DNA of 64,000 nucleotides from Heracleum sosnowskyi (Eukaryota > Streptophyta > Magnoliopsida > Apiales > Apiaceae). The translations under genes and the position numbers were made by a program. The DNA lies in contig JAUIZM010000012.1 of the NCBI GenBank assembly GCA_030848705.1, positions 6,512,679-6,576,678 of the forward strand. Reading direction: 5' to 3'. This document shows positions 55,144-64,000 of the stretch, piece after piece. Every line of letters starts with the position of its first letter. Position 1 is the first letter of the stretch. A model generated the notes under the pieces. It saw nothing but the letters and a program-made list of their open reading frames with translations, made no database searches and was not told the origin of the DNA.

Positions 55144-56614
55144 GAATGCTTTATGTATATATATAAAAAAAAACTTTGTAAAAATTCTCGCTGAGAGGGG
55201 GGGGGGGGCAACCTGGTTAGGTCTCAATCAAATTATCATTTGAAAATCTTCCCACCATACTTCACTGCATACAAATGCATCGTGAATTCACTTATATAAA
55301 TTTGACCAAAGGTTGAACTTAGTGATACAATAACTAGTTCATTTCAATAAACATTAACAACTAGCTGAACAAAATTTGCTAGTTCGATTAGTTTGGGACG
55401 CAGCATCTAGCTAGGATGATTAGCTAGATTTTCATCATATCATTAAAATTTCAACTAGTTAGAACAATTAACTAGTCACTCATCATGGCACATATAATTA
55501 GCCAGTTTCAATCTACTAGTACAAAATCTCGACATTGTAGCCAAGGGAAGAAAGAAAACAACATTTTGACTACTCGGATAATGAATTGAAAAGAAGAGTA
55601 AATAAGTTTAGGATGAACAAGGTAATTATAACCCTTGAATAAAATATATGATATGAATAGGAAATTCTTGGTATCGGAACAATCGATAACCTCCCACCAA
55701 ACATTTCTCATCAGTGAAACGGTCCACCCAAAGGTGTCTCCGTACATAAACTTTATCAAATTTTCCAATAGAATTGAATTCGGAATATCAATATCAAATT
55801 GATATCCTTTCTACGATTTCAACGTCTGATTTACAAATCTCATCTTAAAATAGAATAAAAGAATCTACGAGGAATCTCTAAATAATAGATCCTCCATGTT
55901 TAAACAAATAGTTAGATATTTATGAACTCGACTGAGGAGTCCAAGTATGAAAGAAGAAATCGAATATCAAGACAATCGTTAAAGAATATTCGTCAAATAA
56001 TTAAGGAAGCATTAATTGAACATTCCTTAGATAATTGAAAGAATACGAAATAAATTATAGACCTGGGAGGATAGATGAATAATGGTTCCCTCTTCAGGTC
56101 GTCCTGGAACATGAACAAAACGCTCCGGTGAGTAATGGTAAGTTAACTCTGCGTATTTAAACCTCAAAGGTAATGAGAGGAGAAAGAAAAGAAATAAAAT
56201 GAAGATAGCAATTGTTGGTTGCATCCCAAGTTGAAGTAGGAAACTAGAAAGGTTACCTGACATGAATTATTCAAGGTAACACGGGCATAAACAATTTTAG
56301 ATTAAGGAGTGTACCAGCAAGTAGATACCAAGAAGTCAATGGTCATCATAATTTCTAACATCACCCGCACGAGGATGATCTTATCTTTCTGCCTTTATGG
56401 CTTATGGTACTAACCAACGGTACCTCAAAATCGTACGAGTCCTTAAATAGGTCGGGAGTTCGAAACATACTCGCCATTCCCCGATAGTCGTTCAGAGATT
56501 GGGCCTCATACAGCCGCATCAACACATCCTCAAAAGATGAAGGTCGATTAACGTATATGTAATTTCTTAACACTAATCGTATCGAACGAATCCAACCCCA
56601 GGCCACCATAGGTC
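55144..56614. other. Unassigned AT-rich region
   Basis: It starts with simple sequence (TATATATATA, poly-A and a 12-13 base G-run near 55197). CTAGTT/AACTAG words are frequent at 55320-55515. Minus-strand frames at 56027-56263 and 56361-56657 have no motif I recognise. A minus-strand TTTAAATA near 56155 is TATA-like. It may be an old LTR, but I find no ends. Confidence 0.5.
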
Positions 56615-58696
56615 TCATTCCTCGTAGGTCCTGAGATTGTCGCCTTGCTCGTTGCAACCATACGTACCTGCATCAAAATCAGTAACCCCTAGATCTCTCT
56701 TTTCTTTTTCAGTGATCTCATCACCGCTCACCAGCACAATATCTGAACTTTTGAGAGTCAGATTTTCCTTACTCAAATGCATAGCATTTTCACTCATTTC
56801 TACCTCTCCTTTTGCCAGTTCAGGAGACTGCCACTCAACAATTCTGTTTTTCTCTAGATCTTTTCTCTCATTCTCACGAAAAAGGCTCAGAGCACTCAGA
56901 AACGAAGAAATAAGAGATGGCAGAGAAGAGTAGAGTGCAGTCATACTGACAGGGGATCCCTCAGTCAAGGGTCTGTCAGTAGTCATCCTGACACCAGGAG
57001 AGTAAACAACCATAGCAGAGTCAGGGTTAGTGACAGTACCTGAGTCCTCAGTGTCCAAGGGACGAGAGGATAATGGTTGAACCATGAGAGCCTGACTGCC
57101 AGTAAACTGGCATGCTTCCATACTTTGAATGAAAGGTTCTTGTGGAGCCTGGACAACCTGGACTGCTTCAGTAAAGTGTACTGAAGGTTCTTGTGTATCC
57201 TGTCCGTGATATTGGTCTTCAAAAACAGAAGATGGAATATCCCTTATAAAATTGCCCTGACCAGTTTCAGGCAGGAACTGCTCCTCGTCGTCATCCACCC
57301 TTTGAGCAGATGGTTCTTGTGTGACTTGATCTATGTGGACTGCTAGTTCACTTTGAGAACCAGGTTCTTGTGTATCCAGATCAATAGTTGGAGCTCCTGA
57401 TGGTTTTGCCTTAACATTCCTTTTCTTGGTTCTCGCAAAACAAATCTTCCTTTTTCGACCAGCCGACTCAGCTATTTCTTTTCTGGCTTCAGTTTCCAGT
57501 CTTTTGATACGATCATAAGACATTTCAACCTTTTGTGCCTGTGGAGATACAGTAGGACTGGAATCAGAAACAACCACATTATCAAGAGAGGGTTGCACAT
57601 CAGAGGCAGTAGCATCAGTAACAGGTACTGCATTGTCATCAAGTCCGGTATCAGAAGAGAAGATACTGTCCGGAGCAACACTGACAGGAGCATCAGTAGC
57701 AGAACTGTTATGAAAAGAGTTGTGTAGAGCATCAACAGCGTCAAAATGAGAGTAGAGAGTAGACTTTCTTAATCTCCGTCTTTTGGAAGATTGTGATGGA
57801 ACAGGTGCCACAGCCTCAGGAGATATCTTGAATATCGATGACAGTGGAACATCATCATCATCAGTATCAGTATCAGTATCAACAACAGTTGTATGCTTTC
57901 TTCGTGAGGCTAAAATTTTGGATGCTATACCAACTGGTTGATTACCTTGTTTCTCCAGAGAATCAGTGTGGGGATGTAACAAGGTCCTTGATCCGGACGA
58001 CTGAGAATGTCGCACTGATTTGGCTAACCTTGTGTGTCTTACAACTGATTGCTGTTGAGAGCCATCAGAGGTGGGGTTTCAGTGTTTAGGAATCTGTTTA
58101 GGTTTTGTACTTGGGTTAGAATCAGAGGGGGTAGCAACATCAGACCTCTGAATAAGAGTACGAGGATCTAATCCATAAACAGTAGGAAATCTCTGTCGTA
58201 GAAGTTGCCTGACCTGTTCAGGATATACGACATCACCCTGAAACATTTGTTTTCCCTTTAACATGTACTCCTGAAAGGATCTAGGAGTATTCTGAAACAC
58301 AGGCAACAAGCACTCATCTTGAAAAGCAACATTAGGGCATAAGTATGTAAAAATCAAATACAGAAAACGACCAAAGTAGACAGTTTCCCGATTCTCAGTT
58401 ATTCTACTTCCTATGGAATCAATTAGCATACTAGCTATATTAAAATCAGATCCATAGATTAGAGAGTACCCAATGTTTTGAGTTCCTTGAGTGAGAGCAT
58501 CAAAGTTTGAGCTCTTGTTCATAAAACACTTACCTATGGAATCAAAGAAGAAATTCCATTCCTGGCGAAGCTTCGTTCTGACCAATCTACCCATTCTGGT
58601 CATATCACCATTGTAGCCAATTTTGGTGAAAAACTCCCTAAGCACCGCCTCCGAAAAGAAAGGAGTAAAGGATGTAGGGCTACCCAGGTGCAAAGT
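56615..58696 (-). pseudogene. Copia C3 env-like frame, both ends lost
   Basis: The frame reads through 58696-56615 with one in-frame TGA at 58079-58081. It starts inside the conserved N-terminal region (QEWNFFFDSIGKCFMNKSSN, YSLIYGSDFNIASMLIDSIG, ENRETVYFGRFLYLIF); about the first 100 residues seen in C2 are missing. The middle is rich in D, S, T, V and P, with repeats of TQEP. It stops with TGA at 56615, well short of the length in C1 or C2, at or near a junction with unrelated DNA. Confidence 0.82.
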
Positions 58697-61600
58697 TCAA
58701 TCAGTTCAATCGTTCCTTCCATTACATGTTCACGAATAAAGTGATACCTGATACTGATATGTTTTGTAAGCGAGTGTTGGACTGGATTTCCTGTCATTGC
58801 AATAGCACTTTGATTATCACAATAAATAGGAATTTTAGAAAAGTGCAAACCGTAATCCAGCAGTTGATTTTTCATCCATAAAATCTAAGCACAGCAGCTT
58901 CCCGCAGCTATGTATTCAGCTTCTGCAGTCGAAGTAGAAATTGACTTCTGCTTCTTGCTGAACCATGAAACCAGTCGACCACCTAAAAATTGACAGCTAC
59001 CAGAAGTGCTCTTCCTGTCAATCTTACAGCCAGCAAAATCAGCATCAGAGTATCCTATCAGTGTGAAGTCTGATGCTCTGGGATACCATAAACCAAGATT
59101 TGGTGTTCCTTTTAGGTATCGAAATATCCTCTTTACAGCTATCAGATGCGGTTCTCGTGGTTGGGACTGAAATCTTGCACAGAGACAAGTTGCAAACATA
59201 ATGTCTGGTCTACTGGCAGTGAGATAGAGGAGAGAACCAATCATTCCTCTATAGCTTGTGATATCCACTTCAATTCCTTCCTTAGAGTCAAGCTTAGTGG
59301 CAGTAGCCATGGGAGTACTATCAGGAGTACTGTCTTGCATATTGAATTTCTTGAGCAAATTTCTGGTGTACTTGGATTTATTGATAAAAATCCCTTCATC
59401 GGTTTGCTTTACTTGCAACCCCAGAAAATAGCTCATTTCTCCCATCATACTCATCTGATATCTGGACTACATTAACTTAGCAAATTTCTGACACATTGTA
59501 GCATTAATAGATCCAAAAATTATGTCATCAACATATATTTGAACTAAGAGCAAGTCTTTGCCTTTTTGAATGTAGAACAAGGTTTTATCAATGGTGCCTC
59601 GTGTGAATCCACTATCAAGAAGAAACTGAGTAAGTGTTTCATACCAGACCCGTGGAGCTTGCTTGAGTCCATACAGAGCTTTATCCAGTCTATACACATG
59701 ATCTGGATATTTAGGATCAACAAAGCCTGGAGGTTGTTCAACGTAAACTTCTTCCTCCAATTCTCCATTTAAGAAGGCACTCTTAACATCCATCTGAACG
59801 ACCTTGAATTTCATATGAGTAGCATATGCTAGGAATATTCTGATGGCCTCCAATCTGGCAACTGGAGCAAATGTTTCATCTTAATCAATGCCTTCTTGCT
59901 GAGAGTACCCTTTTGCTACAAGTCTGGCCTTGTTTCTTGTAATTACTCCATCAGAGTCAGTTTTGTTTCTGAACACCCATTTAGTTCCCACAATAGATCT
60001 GTTTTTGGGTCGTGGAACAAGTTGCCAGACTTCATTTCTTTCAAACTCATTTAGTTCTTCTTGCATCGCAGTTACCCAATCAGCATCTTTCAAGGCATCT
60101 TCAATTTTTTTTGGTTCTTCCTGTGAGATAAAATTGTGAAATAGACACTCATTCTGAGTTGCATTTCTTGTTTGAACACCAGCATCAGGATCTCCAATAA
60201 TGAGATCAGGAGGATGCGCTTGTGTCCATCTTCTTGCTGACGGTAACAGAGTTCTTGAACTTGATGCTCCCCATGCATCAATGTCTTCCTCAAAAGAACT
60301 TCCTTGAGTTGTATGCGAAGCTCCCCCTGCATCAGTGTCTTGAAAAGATCCACTGGAATTGGAATTACTCTGATGGCTTTCACTTGATGTACTGTCAGTA
60401 CTGGCATCAGTGTTGTTATCAGTACTTCCATCAGTATCTGTAGAAGAGTTGTTTTCAAGAGGTTCATTATTTGTAGTATTATCAGTAGTATTTGTGATAT
60501 CAGTAGGCTCCCCCTCAACGTCATCACTACTGATTTCAGCTTCTAGTTCATCTCCAAAAATCAATTCCTCATGAGTGTCTTCATTAATCCCAGTGATTCT
60601 CCTGTCATCAAACGATACATTTACTGAGACATTCACAATCTTAGTTCTCAGATTGTATACTTTGAAAGCTTTTGTTGTATCAGGATATCCAATGAAAATT
60701 CCTTCATCTGCTTGTGCTTCAAATTTTCCAAGCTGTTCTGGGTGAGACCGTAAAATGAAGCATTTGCACCCAAACACATGCAAGTGTTTCAAGCTTGGTT
60801 TCTTTCCCTTAATCATCTGATATGGAGTCTTGCCATGTCTTGTGATCAGAGTACAGTTCTGAGTATAGCATGCAGTGTTAACAGCTTCTGCCCAGAAGTA
60901 AGTTGGGAGCTTTGCTTCTGCCAACAATGTTCTTCCTGCTTCAATTAGAGTTCTGTTTTTCCTTTCGACTACTCCGTTTTGTTGAGGAGTACCAGGAGCA
61001 GAGAATTGCTGCACAATTCCTTTTGATTTGCAGAAGTCTTCCATTGTTGAGTTTTTAAACTCAGTTCCATTATCACTTCGAAGAACTTTGACTTTGTTAC
61101 TTGATTCATTTTCCAGCAACTTGACATGTTCTATCAGAATCTCTGGTGTTTCACTCTTTTTATGTAGAAATTATACCCATGTGAATCTTGTATACTCATC
61201 AACAATTACTAGAGTGTATCTTTTCTTGTTGATAGACATCACATTCACGGGACCAAATAGATCCAGATGTAGCAGGTGATAAGTCGTGTCTATTGAGTGT
61301 TCTGATTTACTTTTGAAGCTGATTCTCTTTTGCTTTGACTTTTGACAGGAGTCACAGAGTCCATCAGGGGAGTACATTGCTTTTGGGAGACCTCTCACTA
61401 AGTCTTTTCTTACTAACTCATTGATGTTGTTGAAATTCAAATGAGAAAGCTTCTTATGCCAGTTCCAACTTTCATCTACTGATGCCTTTGACAAAAGACA
61501 CATCATTTTCCCATCAGTAGCAGAGTGTAAGTTGGCTTCATATATGTTACCACGTCTATAACCCGTAAGAATCACTTTTCCATCTTTCTTACTTGTTATT

Positions 61601-61881
61601 TCACAGTGAGATTCATAAAAATTGACATGGTAACCTCTGTCTGTAATTTGACTGATGCTTAAGAGATTATGCTTCAGTCCTTCTACCAGAGCTACGTTTT
61701 GAATGATGACATTTCCAATCACAATGTTGTCATATCCTAAGGTGTGTCATATGTTGCCATCTCCATAGGAAACCTTTGGGCCAGCTTTCTTTTCAAAATC
61801 TGACAGCAGGGACTTATTTCCGGTCATATGTCCTGAACATCCACTATCCAGAACCAAAACATTTTTCATGTTGCCCTGCAA
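58697..61881 (-). pseudogene. pol: Copia C3 pol with five in-frame stops
   Basis: The reading frame is kept over the whole length, broken only by single stops: TGA 61747-61749, TAA 61171-61173, TAA 59881-59883, TAG 59467-59469, TAG 58885-58887. Protease (DSGCSGHMTG), HHCC region, integrase (SDNGTEF, NGVVERKN), RT (QMDVKSAFLNGELEEEVYVE, YVDDIIFG) and RNase H (KIDRKSTSGSCQFLG) are present. The two TAG codons replace CAG, by comparison with C1. The C-terminus is lost: after GTIEL the sequence jumps into env-like DNA, out of frame. The start has TGA-TTG-CAG-GGC as in C1 and C2, with an ATG two codons later. Confidence 0.9.
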
Positions 61882-61893
61882 TCAATATTTCAA

Positions 61894-64000
61894 TCAGTTA
61901 GAATTTTTTTTAAGAACCCACACTTGTTGGGTCCTGTTTTTCAATTTCTTGTTAAGATTTGCAGCGGATTTTTTTCTTAAATCATGTTCAACTGAATTAT
62001 CTCCACTTGAACTTGATTTAACAGAGTCTTTCTTAACATACACATTCCTAGTTAACAAACTCAATTTATCACAAAAATTTGTACCTTTATTAAATTTAGG
62101 CAAAGGAACATAATTGTCATGGTACAAATTGTGATAACTAGTACATGTGTAAACTGAATGCCATTTGCTACCACAGTGAGAACAAGGATTCTGTGGTTTA
62201 TAATTAACATTTCTACTCCTAACATCAGAGATAGAAATTTCAACTCTCCTCTTTTTATTCTTCCTGCAATCAATGGCAAGATGATTAGTATTTCCACAGG
62301 TATGACATGTCTTTCTTGGAGCATTAGGAATATATTTATAATTGTTCGATTTGTCTATACCTAATTTTCCATTCCTAGGCCTTTTACGAATCTTCTCATT
62401 TTTCTTACCAGTCACTGCATTGATTTTTTTCTTTAACTTACCAGAGGAGAGATGTCTTAAGTTCTTTTCTTTTGTGATTCTTTTCTGAACAGTCTCAGTG
62501 CATATTTTAACATCAATCTTACCAGAGGTTTTAGTGTTGACATTAGAACAAAGAGTATCAGTAGATTCAATTTCTGTATTTGAGTTAATTTCTGTATCAG
62601 AAACAATTTCTATTTCTTTCTCAGAGATTAATTCAATATTAGAACTTGATCCTTTCTCAAAGATAGAGTTGACTTTCATATCACTAGCAGGAACAAACTT
62701 TATGTGAGTGGACAAATTTATGTTTTCATCTTCTTTTGCCTTATTCTTCTTATATCCAAGACACTCTTTCCAGTTTCTATCATTTATAAGTAAATGAGTC
62801 TGTTTACCAGAATGAGTCCACACTCTTATTTGTTCTCGTTCTTTCCTTAACTCTACTTCTAGGGATTCTATCTTTAACATATGTTCTATTTCTATCCCTT
62901 TAAGTTTCTCACACAAGTTTTGAGTATTTTTTAGAATGACTAACTCAGTCTCTAAATACTCATTTCTTTCCTTTATATCAGCTGACTCCTTTAAAATCCT
63001 GATGTTCTCCTTAGATTGATTATTATAACTAATATGCAAGTTTCTAAGGAAGGACTTTAATTCACACATGTTATCAGTATCAAAAGCATAGGCAGTTTTA
63101 GGTACCTTTTCAGATGCTTCTTCAATTTCAGCCATCAATGCATAGTTTGTTTCTTCTTCTTCTTCTTCAGAATCAGAAGACTCCATCCATCCTTTGCTCG
63201 ACGTGACAAGCGCCTTTCCAGTTGATTTTCCAACTTTGGGTTTCTTGCATTCAGTTGCATAGTGACCCATCTTGTCACAATTGAAACATTTAATCTTAGA
63301 GAGATCAACTTTCTTCTGTTTACTTTTCCTGTCAGAATATTGATCTCCTTTTGACTTTCTTCCATCCTTTCTAAATTTGCCCTGCTTCATCCTTCTGAAA
63401 CCTTTCACCATCATGGCCATCATCTGCACCAGTTCTTTGTCAGAATCGTCATCTGATTCCTCATCCGTACTTTCATCAGTATCAGCATCAGTGACTGACT
63501 TTATTACTACATGAGCTTTAGCCTTCATTTTTCCTTGGTGCACACGTCTTTCCTTTGATTCCACTTTCAAAGCCACAGATTTGGGCTTTGATCTTGTACC
63601 TTCCTTTTGCTTGACCTCCAGATCATATGTCTTCAACATTCCATATATTTCATCAAGTGTCATCAAGTTCATCCTATAAGTGTGCCTTATAAGATTCTGT
63701 TGAGTTATCCATTCCATGGGTAAGGATCTTAAAAACTTGACGTTTGAGTCTTCAACGTCATATACCTTTCCCACCAACGACAATTCATTCAGCAAGGTAA
63801 GAAATCTATCATAAATTTCTGTAATGTCCTCATCATGCTTTGCCTCGAATTGCTCATATTCTTGAATGAGAATGCCCCTTCTATTTTTCTTGATTTCTTC
63901 AGTTCCTTGGCATTGAACTTCCAAGGCATCCCATATCTCTTTAGCAGTCTTACATGCAATAACTCTGTTAGATAAAACAGTATCTAAACTATTATGTAAG
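61894..64000 (-). CDS. gag: Copia C3 gag, open to the window edge (5' partial)
   Basis: Open for at least 702 codons; the start lies beyond the edge, since the frame continues through NRVIACKTAKEIWDALEVQC to the last bases. Zinc knuckles: CFNCDKMGHYATEC (about 63275), CHTCGNTNHLAIDC (about 62290) and CSHCGSKWHSVYTC (about 62180). An acidic D/S/T/E block (ADTDESTDEESDDDSDKE) precedes the first knuckle and a coiled coil follows it. No stop or frameshift is seen, unlike its own pol and unlike C2 gag. It ends in TGA at 61894-61896, followed by the gag/pol boundary word. Confidence 0.9.
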   Translation of the reverse strand, partial: LHNSLDTVLSNRVIACKTAKEIWDALEVQCQGTEEIKKNRRGILIQEYEQFEAKHDEDITEIYDRFLTLLNELSLVGKVYDVEDSNVKFLRSLPMEWITQQNLIRHTYRMNLMTLDEIYGMLKTYDLEVKQKEGTRSKPKSVALKVESKERRVHQGKMKAKAHVVIKSVTDADTDESTDEESDDDSDKELVQMMAMMVKGFRRMKQGKFRKDGRKSKGDQYSDRKSKQKKVDLSKIKCFNCDKMGHYATECKKPKVGKSTGKALVTSSKGWMESSDSEEEEEETNYALMAEIEEASEKVPKTAYAFDTDNMCELKSFLRNLHISYNNQSKENIRILKESADIKERNEYLETELVILKNTQNLCEKLKGIEIEHMLKIESLEVELRKEREQIRVWTHSGKQTHLLINDRNWKECLGYKKNKAKEDENINLSTHIKFVPASDMKVNSIFEKGSSSNIELISEKEIEIVSDTEINSNTEIESTDTLCSNVNTKTSGKIDVKICTETVQKRITKEKNLRHLSSGKLKKKINAVTGKKNEKIRKRPRNGKLGIDKSNNYKYIPNAPRKTCHTCGNTNHLAIDCRKNKKRRVEISISDVRSRNVNYKPQNPCSHCGSKWHSVYTCTSYHNLYHDNYVPLPKFNKGTNFCDKLSLLTRNVYVKKDSVKSSSSGDNSVEHDLRKKSAANLNKKLKNRTQQVWVLKKNSN

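Larger units (their letters stand above)
56615..64000 (-). mobile_element. Copia C3, Sirevirus-type, minus strand, 5' end outside the window
   Basis: In transcription order: gag (64000-61894), pol (61881-58697), then an env-like frame joined by a deletion (58696-56615). No 3' LTR or PPT is found at the left end, so the element is truncated near 56615-56650. Gene order and gag zinc knuckles match C2 closely, so the two belong to related families. Confidence 0.9.

Noticed and set aside
55190..55210. G-run as a quadruplex regulatory element
   Set aside because: A single homopolymer next to simple sequence; such runs also occur at 5776 and in LTR C-runs and may be unstable or sequencing-sensitive.

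Overview
The window is plant nuclear DNA, most likely from a eudicot. It holds plant-type Ty1/Copia and Ty3/Gypsy retrotransposons, a CACTA DNA transposon carrying a piece of a plant prohibitin gene, and one gene with canonical GT-AG introns. There is nothing prokaryotic and I see no tRNA or rRNA gene. The family cannot be fixed from sequence alone; Apiaceae-like is only an impression.

Layout. 1-3758: tandem satellite of ~121-bp monomers, with a six-monomer (~727 bp) higher-order period in parts. 3759-11501: a three-exon gene of the plant 'putative gypsy-type transposon' (PF04195-like) family, coding 8823-10999. Its upstream leader is split by a 3962-bp CACTA element (4427-8388, TSD TTG) that carries one prohibitin exon with both splice sites. 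11502-29765: what reads as one ~4.8-kb LTR of a minus-strand Tekay-like Gypsy element, split by a nearly intact Sirevirus-type Copia element (C1, 11828-25299, TSD GCTCA). The pol gene of C1 is in turn split by a 383-bp TRIM (18080-18462). 29766-55143: degenerate Gypsy internal and LTR sequence present as a ~4.3-kb tandem duplication. The first unit was later split by a second Sirevirus-type Copia element (C2, 31242-50064, TSD CCAGT). The C2 pol gene is split by an RT-less Athila/Tat-like Gypsy element (35625-42866, TSD GTATC). 55144-56614: unassigned AT-rich DNA. 56615-64000: a third Sirevirus-type Copia element (C3, minus strand), with gag open to the window edge, pol full of in-frame stops, and a truncated env-like frame.

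How the parts relate. C1, C2 and C3 share one plan: LTR, initiator-Met PBS, gag with several zinc knuckles, pol (protease, integrase, RT, RNase H), a 1.3-1.4 kb spacer, a large env-like frame, then PPT and LTR. All three keep the word TGATTGCAGGG at the gag/pol boundary, which looks like a splice acceptor. C1 and C2 have TATA-like signals ahead of the env-like frame. Each Copia element also carries its own recurring short word.

Relative ages, from nesting and by-eye LTR comparison: the Gypsy element and its duplication are oldest, then C2, then the Athila-like insertion. C1 (few LTR differences) and its TRIM (identical LTRs) are very recent. The only intact cellular-style gene is the three-exon one at 8.8-11.0 kb, and even that belongs to a transposon-associated family.
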